In this document: positions 12,441-23,458 of the stretch, one piece after another
Layout: the number at the start of each line of letters is the position of its first letter
Numbering within the stretch: the stretch's first letter is position 1
NCBI GenBank assembly: GCA_944989445.1
Contig: CALYLW010000969.1
Location: forward strand, 186,001 to 250,000
Reading direction: 5' to 3'
Length of the DNA: 64,000 bases
From: Ampullaceana balthica
Lineage: Eukaryota > Mollusca > Gastropoda > Lymnaeidae
The notes under the pieces: generated by a model
Told to the model about the DNA's origin: nothing
Databases searched by the model: none
The model's input: the letters and a program-made list of their open reading frames with translations, nothing else
Program-made: the position numbers and the translations under genes

Positions 12441-12899
12441 TATATGGTTCATTTTCAAAGCATCTTGGATTTTGATGAAAAAGAATACAGATTATATGTG
12501 CGATTGTAAACAATTTATTTGAAAAAAAAATGACTCTACTAATTTTACATGATATTTAGACATAGTCTACAACACATTGATCCTCCTTGATTTGACTGTC
12601 GCAAACTCACCAATCACATTGTCAAAATTAATATTCTCAAGTGTTTATCTTTCTATGCTAAGGAGTGCAAAATCACTCAGAAGATCTTGTCCCATTGCAG
12701 CATGTAAATAAGACAAAATAAGCTTCAGTTTGCTTAAGGACCGCTAACAGCTTGACATCAGTGTCATAGAAATTTTCAAAATCTAAGCAATTTTGACGAA
12801 GTGTATCGACATTTGTTTAAGCGAGAAGATTTTTGACGCTTACTAAAAATACAAATTTGGTCTTTAAGTTTTTTATACAAAAACCGTATTGATATCTAC

Positions 12900-13430
12900 T
12901 GTTCGAGTCTATCAGTTAGGCTGTTCATAACACGTGCAATTTCTCCTTCTGCCGAAAGTCCTGCATCTCTTGCTAATTCTCCAGGTGTCCTCCAATGTCG
13001 TCTAATCCTTTGATAAAACCTCGATTACCAAGTTGTGCATCTTATTTTTCCATTGTCTATCGCAACTAGGCGAAAAATTATCACGAATGTTGACAAGTTC
13101 TTGCACCAGCGATTCAAGATAAGATGCTGCTTCCTTGAAATTAATTGTAGGATCCTGGAACCGTTTCTGGACACGATCAATTTTCCCATGTATGATGTTC
13201 CAGAAATTTATCAAATCTAGGAGAGTTAAATTTACTATACCTGCCAGTAAAGTTTCTTCCTTACTTCTGATGTTGGGCGTCATAGTTGCATCCACTGATA
13301 ATTTTTCCAACAGCCCTAGTAGTTTACATAGTCCTTCATAAATAGCTTCAACAGCTTCTGATCGTGCACTCCAGCATGTTTTAGACTCACTCTTCACTGT
13401 CATTGGCACAATTCTTTTTAATTCTTCCAA
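12900..13430 (-). pseudogene. hAT transposase fragment, ZMYM1-like
   Basis: A 142-residue open segment on the minus strand (13430 to 13002) includes SKTCWSARSEAVEAIYEG, a variant of the conserved TRWSAR motif of ZMYM1-type hAT transposases. The helical region after it (IVNLTLLDLINFWNIIHGK ... RVQKRFQDP ... AASYLESLVQELVNIRD) also fits that family. The same strand continues degraded to about 12900. N- and C-terminal catalytic parts are missing. It is distinct from the transposase at 8632. Confidence 0.8.
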
Positions 13431-13499
13431 ACGAGTTGTTAACGAAAGAAAAACAAATATATACTTTCAACTCTTCCAAAAAACGTGATCCTGTTTAGC

Positions 13500-14322
13500 T
13501 ACGGTTGTCAGATACGTGGACACCAAAAGGAGGGCATAATAAAACAATAAGGAGGAGGACAAAGGAGGAAATTTTGAATATTTCATTTGGGTCGTCTCGG
13601 ATTAGACTTAAAGTCAGTACAATTTTATTGTAATAGCTGCCACTGTTCATGCAAGAGTCTTTAAAAAACTGTTCATTTTTGTCTTGTACAAATGATTTAA
13701 GATTGCTGTATTGGTCAAACAATTGCATATCATCTACAACAATAATCTTCTCTTTGAAATACAATATACACGGAAAATGGTCATCAAGTGTACCTTCTTT
13801 GATATTATCTAAGTACATCCAATTAAAGCATTGAAATTCATCAATAGTTTTCAACCACTTTTCTAAGTAACTAATGCATGCTTCATGCACCAGCTTAACA
13901 TCTGCCAAACTCTTCTTCTTGACCACTTTCCTTAAGTCTCCTCAACATGTCCTTGACTTTCAGTGAAATAAATGTATCCTCAAATCTATTTTTCAAAACT
14001 TACACGGTTGTGTGAAGACGGCTCATAACCTCCAATACTGCTGTTATTTCCATTTCATTTTCAATAACTGCGAATTTTTTTAACCTAACTTTTTTCGTCC
14101 TTTTCTAGATTTCTAAGTCTTAAAAATAGCCATAACCTATTTTTATTTAAAGTAAACATACGATGTAATAGTTGTAAAAACGATACATAAAAATTAAAAT
14201 ATGAAATGTAAGAAAAGCCCGACATTTTAAGTGATTTTAGCTTAGCCTACCGGACGGAGAACATTGAGCTACAAAAGATTACATGTCCTCCTTCTACCGG
14301 ACGTCTGACAACACTCCGGGTT
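13500..14322 (-). mobile_element. Short DNA transposon with TTGTCAGA-type ends and a truncated hAT-like frame
   Basis: The left end reads ggttgtcagatacgtggaca and the reverse complement of the right end reads gtgttgtcagacgtccggta, a clear but imperfect inverted repeat. Both ends are followed by ggagga-rich sequence. A minus-strand open frame (13926 to 13495) contains KKKSLADVKLVHEACISYLE and LFDQYSNLKSFVQ, which I recognise as the C-terminal half of a hAT-type transposase family. The frame then runs into the terminal repeat. No target duplication was identified with confidence. Confidence 0.6.
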
Positions 14323-14760
14323 GACCCTGATAACTTGACAGTGGAAAACAAGCTGCATGCCTGTCATTAATTAGCGTATGTAAATTATAAAGTTATTCGC
14401 TGATGTGATGGATCAAGATATATGAGAATGTCATCCTCCATGTCGAAGTACACTGCATGTACACTGCATGTACATTGGTACACAATGCACTTGCGATTAG
14501 ACACATGCAATTGAAATATTGCCTTGTACAATAAATTGCATTTTAACACAAGTCGTTTCAGTATTTTTCGAAAAGACACCATTGTTCATAAAACGCGAAC
14601 ATAAATATATTTTAGTAACAAAAGAGCCGGCAGATATTGCACTACTGAGTTTGCGCTAGAATTGATCTATTCAAGATATTATGACCTTTTGGGCATATTA
14701 GTAGTTTGCGATCGTTACCAGTACTCTGGCCTCGCGGGGTCATTGTTGCACCAGGCCTCA
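14323..14760. other. Unassigned sequence between transposon remnants
   Basis: Contains a small direct repeat (tacactgcatgtacactgcatgtaca near 14450). No coding similarity was recognised on either strand. Confidence 0.4.
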
Positions 14761-14773
14761 CGCGTACCTAACG
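14750..14773. mobile_element. hAT terminal repeat (right end), CAGAGGCGGCGTTAGG family
   Basis: gcgtacctaacgccgcctctg here is the reverse complement of cagaggcggcgttaggtacgc at 62471. Two independent copies of about 21 bp mark it as a transposon end. The matching left end was not found nearby. Confidence 0.65.
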
Positions 14774-14866
14774 CCGCCTCTGCTAGCAAGTTGTAAAATA
14801 GTACTCAACAGTACTTGTTACCTTTAAGTTTGTAATTTGCGTCTACGATTTTTAAGTTTCGAAAAA

Positions 14867-15061
14867 TTAAGTGTTTGTCATAGTCAAATTCTTTTTCAAG
14901 AACAATAACATCCCAAGTTTGTTCGGCGACAAGTGAGAACTCTTATCATCATTTATCTTCCCCGCTGTGCTGAATGCTCTCTCACTATCCATTCTTGTTA
15001 AATCTACTGATTTCTGGTTATTGTTTTTTTTAGTTTTAATATATTTGTATATAAAATTCAT
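14867..15061 (-). pseudogene. hAT transposase C-terminal remnant
   Basis: The minus-strand sequence SERAFSTAGKINDDKSSHLS followed by PNKLGMLLFLKKNL is a textbook hAT C-terminal dimerisation motif (SERxFSxAGxI, RxxLxPxxxxxLxFLKxNL). Nothing upstream on that strand is in frame beyond about 65 residues, so only the 3' end of a transposase survives. The adjacent 15090-15190 carries atatccggatactatccgga-like repeats, reminiscent of hAT subterminal sequence. Confidence 0.85.
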
Positions 15062-15189
15062 AATATTAATTTGATTTGAATTAAAACAATATTTACTACA
15101 TTAATATCCGGATACTATCCGGATCTTACATAAGTATTTGCTGAATGCGGATAGTGTCAAAAATCTTGATATCCGCCAGTCCGCTACCA

Positions 15190-16240
15190 AACATGATAGT
15201 AAATGATATATATATGGTATTTATACATACTTTATCTTTGCAACGAACGTGCTACTTGTGACATAATTGATGCCGGAAATGACAAACACAAGATACATAA
15301 TTATTGGGTGATTACAAAAAAGGTTACTTGTTCAATCATAATAATGGTTAAAGTCGTCATTAGTTTTCTCTGCTTGGAGAGTATTGAAATGGACATACGT
15401 GACCTATGTCACTTCAATCAAATATTTCGTTACATTTGTCATTTTCTCTTAAATAAAAAACATAATTTTCCTAGATGAGTAAAATGCACATTATCTACTA
15501 TAAATTATCCAGCCGCGAACGAGCTTAATGTAGGTTTGCTGAGAGAATTTTTACGAGCGGTGATTTGAAGTTTATGCAATTGGTTTTAAAAAAATGGAGA
15601 AAATGATGTTACCCTTAAAAATAAAGTATTACTATACACCGAGCAACTGACATGTTTGTCAATTTTGATATTTATATTTTGGAGGATGCGAATGAGTCAA
15701 TTGAATTTTTCAAGGGAAAACGAAGTTTGCTCAAATGTACAACAGCTCACAATGAAAGTCATTTTTTTCTATTAAAGTTATTTTAAAAACATGTCATATG
15801 GTTAAGAAGATGTCAACGGACAAAAGTTAAATGAAAGCATGTAAGAGAATTCAAAAGAAAGGAAACATGTTTTATCGAAGGATGCAATTTCTAATTCTAA
15901 TCGAAAATGAGAATTTTGTTTCTACTGCATTATATTTTATGAGTAAATATAACAATGCCAATGCATGTTTTTTCTTGGGACGATCAAGTTAAAAATAAGA
16001 AAAGTGTAGAGTCTTATCAGTGCTGAATTTCTGGAAACATTAACCATTAGAATCGTTATCAAAGTTATCATGTTGAATATTACAACTTGTTCAGTCAAAA
16101 ACAACAATATCCATTTAGGAACAAAGCAATTTTAAGGGAAAAGTTTCACAAAAATCAAACAAAAACAATAGTGCCAAAATGTATGCCTCAACAATTAATA
16201 AAAACATTGTGACTCAAACCCCAAAAAACACACCAAGCCA
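15190..16240. other. AT-rich spacer, nothing recognised
   Basis: No recognisable coding or transposon features. A (CA)n tract follows at about 16205-16285. Confidence 0.5.
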
Positions 16241-16285
16241 CACACAAGCACACCCACAAGCACACACACACACACACACATTCAC
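16205..16285. repeat. CA-rich microsatellite
   Basis: Imperfect then pure (CA)n, ending in cacacacacacacacattcac. Confidence 0.9.
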
Positions 16286-16403
16286 ACATATATAAATTAA
16301 TGTGTACGTGCGTTGCTGTGTACATACGTGTACATGTGTTCCACCTAAATTCATTGATTGAATCATTTTACTATTGATACATACACAAATATATTTATTT
16401 CAG

Positions 16404-16438
16404 TTGTAGAGCCAGTGGTAGAGGAGGTCAGTGTTCTT
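16404..16438 (+). other. Possible exon start flanking the 32-bp array
   Basis: A reasonable splice acceptor (atatttatttcag, ending 16403) is followed by codons for VEPVVEEVSVLMGLH that run straight into the repeat. This would fit an exon in which the array expanded. No homology is recognised, and the case rests only on the acceptor and open frame. Confidence 0.3.
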
Positions 16439-19400
16439 ATGGGTTTACACCGATGTGTCAGTTCACTGTCGTGTGTTTACACCGATGTGTCAGTTCACTG
16501 TCGTGGGTTTACACCGATGTGTCAGTTCACTGTCATGAGTTTACACCGATGTGCCAGTTCACTGTTGTGGGTTATCACCGATGTGTCAGTTCACTGTCGT
16601 GGGTTTACACCGATGTGTCAGTTCACTGTCGTGGGTTTACACCGATGTGTCAGTTCACTGTCGTGGGTTTACACCAAAGTGTCAGTTCACTGTCGTGGGT
16701 TTACACCGATGTGTCAGTTCACTGTCGTGGGTTTACACCGATGTGTCAGTTCACTGTCGTGGGTTTACACCAATGTGTCAGTTCACTGTCGTGGGTTTAC
16801 ACCGATGTGTCAGTTCACTGTCATGGGTTTACACCGATGTGTCAGTTCACTGTCATGGGTTTACACCGATGTGTCAGTTCACTGTCATGGGTTTACACCG
16901 ATGTGTCAGTTCACTGTCATGGGTTTACACCGATGTGTCAGTTCACTGTCATGGGTTTACACCGATGTGTCAGTTCACTGTCATGGGTTTACACCGATGT
17001 GTCAGTTCACTGTCATGGGTTTACACCGATGTGTCAGTTCACTGTCATGGGTTTACACCGATGTGTCAGTTCACTGTCATGGGTTTACACCGATGAGTCA
17101 GTTCACTGTCATGGGTTTACACCGATGTGTCAGTTCACTGTCGTGGGTTTACACCGATGTGTCAGTTCACTGTCGTGGGTTTACACCGATGTGTCAGTTC
17201 ACTGTCATGGGTTTACACCGATGTGTCAGTTCACTGTCGTGAGTTTACACCGATGTGTCAGTTCACTGTCATGGGTTTACACCGATGTGTAAGTTGACTG
17301 TCGTGGGTTTACACCGATGTGTCAGTTCACTGTCATGGGTTTACACCGATGTGTCAGTTCACTGTCATGGGTTTACACCGATGTGACAGTTCACTGTCGT
17401 GGGTTTACACCAAAGTGTCAGTTCACTGTCATGGGTTTACACCGATGTGTCAGTTCACTGTCGTGGGTTTACACCGATGTGTCAGTTCACTGTCGTGGGT
17501 TTACACCGATGTGTCAGTTCACTGTCATGGGTTTACACCGATGTGTCAGTTCACTGTCGTGGGTTTACATCGATGTGTCAGTGCACTGTCGTGGGTTTAC
17601 ACCGATGTGTCAGTTCACTGTCGTGGGTTTACACCAATGTGTCAGTTCACTGTCATGGGTTTACACCGATGTGTCAGTTCACTGTCGTGGGTTTACACCG
17701 ATGTGTCAGTTCACTGTCATTGGTTTACACCGATGTGTCAGTTCACTGTCGTGGGTTTACATCGATGTGTCAGTTCACTGTCGTGGGTTTACACCGATGT
17801 GTCAGTTCACTGTCGTGGGTTTACACCGATGTGTCAGTTCACTGTCGTGGGTTTACACCAAAGTGTCAGTTCACTGTCATGGGTTTACACCGATGTGTCA
17901 GTTCACTGTCGTGGGTTTACACCGATGTGTCAGTTCACTGTCATGGGTTTACACCGATGTGTCAGTTCACTGTTGTGGGTTTACATCGATGTGTCAGTTC
18001 ACTGTCGTGGGTTTACACCGATGTGTCAGTTCACTGTCGTGGGTTTACACCGATGTGTCAGTTCACTGTCGTGGGTTTACACCAAAGTGTCAGTTCACTG
18101 TCATGGATTTACACCGATGTGTCAGTTCACTGTCGTGGGTTTACACCGATGTGTCAGTTCACTGTCGAGGGTTTACACCGATGTGTCAGTTCACTGTCAT
18201 GGGTTTACACCGATGTGTCAGTTCACTGTCGTGGGTTTACACCGATGTGTCAGTTCACTGTCGTGGGTTTACGCCAAAGTGTCAGTTCACTGTCATGGGT
18301 TTACACCGATGTGTCAGTTCACTGTCGTGGGTTTACATCGATGTGTCAGTTCACTGTCGTGGGTTTACACCGATGTGTCAGTTCACTGTCGTGGGTTTAC
18401 ACCAATGTGTCAGTTCACTGTCGTGGGTTTACACCGATGTGTCAGTTCACTGTCGTGGGTTTACACCGATGTGTCAGTTCACTGTCGTGGGTTTACACCG
18501 ATGTGTCAGTTCACTGTCGTGGGTTTACACCAAAGTGTCAGTTCACTGTCATGGGTTTACACCGATGTGTCAGTTCACTGTCGTGGGTTTACACCGATGT
18601 GTCAGTTCACAGTCGTGGGTTTACACCGATGTGTCAGTTCACTGTCATTGGTTTACACCGATGTGTCAGTTCACTGTCGTGGGTTTACACCGATGTGTCA
18701 GTTCACTGTCGTGGGTTTACACCAAAGTGTCAGTTCACTGTCATGGGTTTACACCGATGTGTCAGTTTACTGTCGTGGGTTTACACCGATGTGTCAGTTC
18801 ACTGTCATGGGTTTACACCGATGTGTCAGTTCACTGTCGTGGGTTTACACCGATGTGTCAGTTCACTGTCGTGGGTTTACACCGATGTGCCAGTTCACTG
18901 TCGTGGGTTTACACCGATGTGTCAGTTCACTGTCGTGGGTTTACACCGATGTGCCAGTTCACTGTCGTGGGTTTACACCGATGTGTCAGTTCACTGTCGT
19001 GGGTTTACAACGATTTGTCAGTTCACTGTCATGGGTTTACACCGATGTGTCAGTTCACTGTCGTGGGTTTACACCGATGTGTCAGTTCACTGTCGTGGGT
19101 TTACACCGATGTGCCAGTTCACTGTCGTGGGTTTACACCGATGTGTCAGTTCACTGTCGTGGGTTTACACTGATGTGCCAGTTCACTGTCGTGGGTTTAC
19201 ACCGATGTGTCAGTTCACTGTCATGGGTTTACACCGATGTGTCAGTTCACTGTCGTGGGTTTACACCGATGTGTCAGTTCACTGTCGTGGGTTTACACCG
19301 ATGTGTCAGTTCATTGTCATGGGTTTACACCGATGTGTCAGTTCACTGTCGTGGGTTTACACCGATGTGTCAGTTCACTGTCGTGGGTTTACACCGATGT

Positions 19401-19508
19401 GCCAGTTCACTGTCGTGGGTTTACACCGATGTGTCAGTTCACTGTCGTGGGTTTACACCGATGTGCCAGTTCACTTTCGTGGGTTTACACCGATGTGTCA
19501 GTTGACTG
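16439..19508 (+). repeat. 32-bp minisatellite, about 96 copies, open in all three forward frames
   Basis: The unit is 32 bp (GGGTTTACACCGATGTGTCA then GTTCACTGTCGT). Since 32 is not a multiple of 3, three units (96 bp) give a 32-residue period that passes through all frames. The unit lacks stop codons in every forward frame, so three overlapping open frames of more than 700 residues exist (for example 17319-19505). A protein would be Cys-rich, cycling CQFTVVGLHRCVSSLSWVYT and DVSVHCRGFTP. Variant units (accaaagtg, gtcatg, gtgccag, acatcgatg) recur in the same order, showing block duplication. The long open frames are best explained by unit composition and are not themselves evidence of a gene. 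See the flanking entries. Confidence 0.97.
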
Positions 19509-19590
19509 TCGACATTGCAAGACGTTTTGGATGTTGCTGATTTAGATAGTGAAGATGGAATTGTGATTCTATTGTGTTTTAAAGAAGTTA
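19509..19590 (+). other. Possible exon remainder after the 32-bp array
   Basis: Directly after the array the plus strand reads TLQDVLDVADLDSEDGIVIL then LCFKE. The pattern D-x-D-S-E-D followed by hydrophobics faintly recalls the SQDIDLAILTAL segment of TRPM N-terminal homology regions, and a TRPM-like gene begins its membrane part 1.2 kb downstream on the same strand. This is suggestive only; no good donor is visible (candidates at gttata or gttaac). Confidence 0.25.
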
Positions 19591-19599
19591 TAATTTTGG

Positions 19600-20793
19600 T
19601 TAACACTATAATTTATATATATATATATATATATATATTATTCTCTTACTATTCACGGGGTTACATTATTTACCCCAGCCCCCCCCCCAACCAAAGGCGA
19701 AAAAAGGCAAATATTTGATTAAGTTTTAAAACGCCTATGTATGAGATTGTAAACAGTACTATATACATCCCACAAACTCTCTAAAGGAACTCTTACTCAT
19801 TAATACAGTAATAATGTAGTAATATTGCATGTAGTTATGTATTTTACTAATGTAATAAAAATGTTAACGCATTTTAAGTTTTTACTACAATAATATTTTA
19901 ATAAAAAAATAACGTATGTACAGGAGGACAGTAACACCATATGACATAGTTACACATACTGTATTACTGTATTATATAGTCATTTTCTATGCGTACAACA
20001 ACATATGTCTTAGAATTGACTTTATTGCAATAATAATTGTTAAGAATACTATTATTTGTGAAGTGACCAATAATTATCACCATTATTCAATAATATACTG
20101 GAATCAATGTCACCTCTAAGGTTCGTTGGTCCCTGTGCAAAGTAAATAAACAAAACATCGCGTGTGCAAAGTTGAACAGAATTTTTTGTGTGCAAAATTT
20201 TACAAAATTTGCCGCGCGAACGCGCAGATTAATGGGAACATTGACTGGCATATGTGATCCCATCGATGTAAATGATCATATCAGAGAAAGGGATTGCATC
20301 ACGAATCTGATCCCTTTGTGCAACGGGATCCTAATCGGGCATGTAATCTCAAAGAAGTATGACGTCATCTGTGGAAATGTATTTGACCAAGAACGGGATC
20401 ACATAATGAAACGGGATCGTACTTGAAGGGATACAAATTGGGATCCATAAAGCAGGTCCGTGATCCCGGGTATAACAGCTAGTATGTAGTAAATAAAATA
20501 GAACAATTAAAAATATAATTATATATTTTTTAAATCGAATAGTGTAATTCCTTTATATATTAACACAATGATATAATATATTAAATCACTTTAATATAAT
20601 AACAAAATATTATAATACATTTTTTATATAAAGACACAGTTATAAAATAATATAAAACAGTTTTAAAAATTCATCTTTACTAGTCAATTTGTGAACAATT
20701 TTAGCTTTAAACATTCATTATTTAATGTTGTTTTAAAATTTTAAAACTGAATTCTCATTGTAGTTTTTTTTCCATTATGTTACAATTGGTCAG
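19600..20793. other. AT-rich spacer with repeat fragments
   Basis: Holds a (TA)n tract (19612-19640), a C-run, and about 20118-20220 matching a stretch of the element at 11531-12440 (gttcgttggtccctgtgcaa). The 20230-20460 segment has several gggatc-containing phrases (cgggatcNNa) resembling a degenerate short repeat. No gene was recognised. Confidence 0.5.
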
Positions 20794-20925
20794 ATTGGTC
20801 TACTTTTAAAATTAATAATGTACGCTGGGATTCTGATGTACGTACTAAAAGCAAAGGACATTCACTGGACCGACTATGTGTTTTGTGCATACATCATACC
20901 ATTGTTCATTGAGGAGTGTAGGCAG
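20794..20925 (+). CDS. TRPM-like exon, S1 to S2
   Basis: Acceptor ttggtcag, donor gtacct; 132 bp, phase 0 to 0. It encodes IGLLLKLIMYAGILMYVLKA followed by KDIHWTDYVFCAYIIPLFIEECRQ. The hydrophobic stretch, the Trp in the loop and the ending EECRQ match the S1-S2 hairpin of TRPM channels, where the equivalent of EEMRQ follows S2. Together with the next two exons the order is diagnostic of the family. No sequence defect is seen in this exon. Confidence 0.78.
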
Positions 20926-21084
20926 GTACCTGAACATTCATAAGTATAAAAACATTATACACAATTGGACGGCTAAACTGCTCTAATAGGATTCAAAAGA
21001 GGGACACATAATTGGTGTAAATAAACTTATACATTTTAAAGCTTTAATTATATATAAAATATAAATATAAATACCGATCAAAAA

Positions 21085-21190
21085 TCAATACAGATGTAAT
21101 AAGGATATAAAACTAACATGGTGAGACTTGTACTAGAATATGTATCTTCTGTATGGGACCCATCCACCAAAGAAAACAACGAAAGCCTGT
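21085..21190 (+). mobile_element. LINE reverse transcriptase fragment
   Basis: tgtactagaatatgtatctt ctgtatgggacccatccacc reads as LEYVSSVWDPSTKEN, the conserved C-terminal motif LEYASSVWDPHT of jockey/L2/CR1-like LINEs. It is a short insertion remnant in a TRPM intron, related to the longer fragment at 22430-22990. Confidence 0.75.
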
Positions 21191-21484
21191 CAACTCTGCG
21201 TTTTTTTCCAATAGACTAGCAATATATGTTTCTATATTTATGCTATGAAGGTTTTTGCTGAGATTTTTGTTGACAAAACTGTTTAGCCCTCTTTAAATCC
21301 GTTTACGTTTTCTACATGTGATTCTATAATGTTTAGGACACAACTTTTTAAAAAGTATTTTGAAAAGAAAAAATATTTAGTTGTATCAAATTGTATATTT
21401 TCAGTTATGAGGTTTTATATGAAGAGCTACGATGTTGTTTGACTGTTTTCTCCATTATTTTCTCTATATGTTATCACCCTACAG

Positions 21485-21711
21485 ATGTATTCGGATTGGA
21501 AGAATTATTTCAAGTCTGTGAAAAACCTTCTCGACATGACAGCAATTTTACTCTGCGGCTTGTTGCCTACACCGACCCTGTCAATACTGACCTGATGGGG
21601 TGGACAAGGATCGTCTACAGTCTGGACTTCATAGCATTTGCTTTTCTACTGTTTGAGAAATTCTACGCCAGTAATTTCTTAGGCCCTTTACTCGCCATTA
21701 TTGGTCAAATG
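21485..21711 (+). CDS. TRPM-like exon, S2-S3 linker to S4-S5, with frameshift
   Basis: Acceptor caccctacag, donor gtaagc. The exon begins in one frame (MYSDWKNYFKSVKNLLDMTA ILL, matching the DFWNKLDVGAILL region before and in S3). It ends in another (GWTRIVYSLDFIAFAFLLFE then KFYASNFLGPLLAIIGQM, matching S4 and the LGP motif of the S4-S5 linker). The exon length, 227 bp, is one short of a multiple of three, while both flanking exons expect phase 0. One base is therefore missing (or two extra) around 21540-21560. Relative to the family a few residues of S3 also seem to be lost there. Confidence 0.82.
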
Positions 21712-21772
21712 GTAAGCCTCATATTTCTAAATAATAAAATACAAAGTTTGTGAATGGCGGGATTTGTGTGTC

Positions 21773-22096
21773 TTTCGTTTACTGACCAAACTTGTCACAT
21801 ATTTCCATCATCATTCGTTTACTGACCAAACTTGTCACATATTTCAATCATCATTCGTTTACTGACAAAACTTGGCATATATTTCCATCATCATTCGTTT
21901 ACTGACCAAACTTGTCACATATTTCCATCATCATTCGTTTACTGACCAAACTTGTCACATATTTCCATCATCATTCGTTTACTGACCAAACGTGTCACAT
22001 CTTTCCATCATCATTCGTTTACTGACCAAACTTGTCACATCTTTCCATCATCATTTGTTTACTGACCAAACTTTTCACTTATTTCCATCATCACTC
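21773..22096. repeat. 40-bp minisatellite, 8 copies
   Basis: Unit CATTCGTTTACTGACCAAAC plus TTGTCACATATTTCCATCAT, eight copies with few substitutions, inside a TRPM intron 60 bp after exon 2. Confidence 0.97.
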
Positions 22097-22359
22097 GGAT
22101 AGAAGTTAGAGGTGTTGTATTCTTAATATCCTAATTTTCTCGGGACCAGGTACAAGCAATATTGTTTGTTTTGGTATATAAGTTTTTAAATGCTTTTTTA
22201 AACATTTGATACTTTCAAAGCCGTTGAATACACAAAATCATGGTACACATGATAAAATCATAGAGGATAGGTCTCTTTTTGTACAATGCAATGGTTGATC
22301 TCATACATTTAAGTAATTTGATATAGATTGATGAATGCGCCATACTTAGATCATGTCTT

Positions 22360-22990
22360 TCCAGTCAGAAACGCGTGAAATTGGAGGAGTTACAAAGAAA
22401 AAAAAATATTCATGGAAAACAACTAACTATAACTAAAGATGCAAAATTCTTAGGAGTAATAATAAAAGAGAAGTTATAATTGAATCCCAAAAATCAATTC
22501 AATAACTAACAAATCCAACAAAATATTAAGATTTAAAAAGAAAGACTTTAACAGATGTAATACAAATATGAAACTAAAGTGCTACCGTACTTTGTTGATA
22601 TCTGTACTGGAATTTACATCTTCTGTATGGGGCCCATCCAACAAAGAAAAGACATATACTAGAGCATATTTTTTAAAAAGAGCTGCCAGATTCATTACTA
22701 AAGAATATTCCGATTGATAAAGGAACACTAGATGATAGAAGAAAAAAGAGAACATTTGTAATAATACATTAGAATTCTAACTTGCAAATGCAAAACAAAA
22801 AAATTCTAATACAGTCATCAGATACACATAGTGATAAAAACATGTTTCTACTTTCGTATACACTATACAAGAACAAACACAAAATCTCGTCCTTACCGTC
22901 TTGAATTCGAGAGTGGAATGGTTTGACCGATCAACCAGGAAACAACACACTTTCAACATTTAAAACTATAATAAAAATGCAAGACTAGAC
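22360..22990 (+). mobile_element. Degraded LINE reverse transcriptase, 3' part
   Basis: Frames read, in order: CYRTLLISVLEFTSSVWGPS then RAARFITKEYS, and further on REWNGLTDQPGNNTLSTFKT. These are the conserved C-terminal motifs of a jockey/L2/CR1-like ORF2 (Y..LV.P.LEYASSVWDP, RRAARFV, RxWNxLP...LSxFK). Several frameshifts and stops separate them. It is an intronic insertion; 5' sequence is absent. Confidence 0.82.
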
Positions 22991-23341
22991 ATAAAGCATT
23001 GATAAGCGTAGGACTTAAACTATTCTGTATAAAATAGGGTTTGTAATAGGTAAGATAATAATAATACTATTTAAAGTATGTGACAAATTGATGGTTTTTT
23101 AAAAATATCTTTGAATATTATACAAAATTTTCGAATTCTTTGAGTTAATTACCTTCTTATTCATACTTAACGGTGGCATTTTCATTATTTTTTTAAAATA
23201 GAAATTCAAGGGCCCCTGCGCTGGTTCTACGTAGAAAATGATTGATTCCAGGGGTCCATTCGACCTATATAGTTAAATCTATAATCCTGAGTCTTTACTT
23301 CACAACCAATACATGATGAACTAATTCAACTACTTTCACAG

Positions 23342-23458
23342 ACTGTCACACTTTTCAAATTCCTTCTGGTCCTTGGAGTTGTCTTCGCTTCGTTTGCTGT
23401 GGCCTCTGAGTCTGTCATGTACCCAAACTACGACCTGAAGATTGAGCACATCTACTGA
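23342..23458 (+). CDS. TRPM-like exon, S5, running into the 49-bp array
   Basis: Acceptor ctactttcacag, phase 0. It encodes TVTLFKFLLVLGVVFASFAV ASESVMYPNYDLKIEHIY and then TGA at 23456-23458. The hydrophobic run and AVASESVMYPN match the S5 end of TRPM channels (SFGVAxQAILHPN). From GAG at 23408 onward the sequence is the first unit of the 49-bp array, and the stop arises exactly at the junction of unit 1 and unit 2. The natural exon continuation towards the pore is not seen before the gap. It may end at the ag before the consensus donor gtaggt at 41281. Confidence 0.82.
   Translation, partial: TVTLFKFLLVLGVVFASFAVASESVMYPNYDLKIEHIY

Noticed and set aside
11438..14773. One 3.3-kb hAT bounded by CAGTGGCGTGGCTAGG and CCTAACGCCGCCTCTG
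   Set aside because: The ends share about 13 of 16 positions, but the flanks (gtagggga and ctagcaag) show no 8-bp duplication and the contents come from several families.
17319..19505. Open frames of 728, 713 and 618 residues taken as a Cys-rich repeat protein gene
   Set aside because: All three frames are equally open because the 32-bp unit has no stop codon in any frame, so length alone is no evidence. Only the flanks could support coding, and they are weak.
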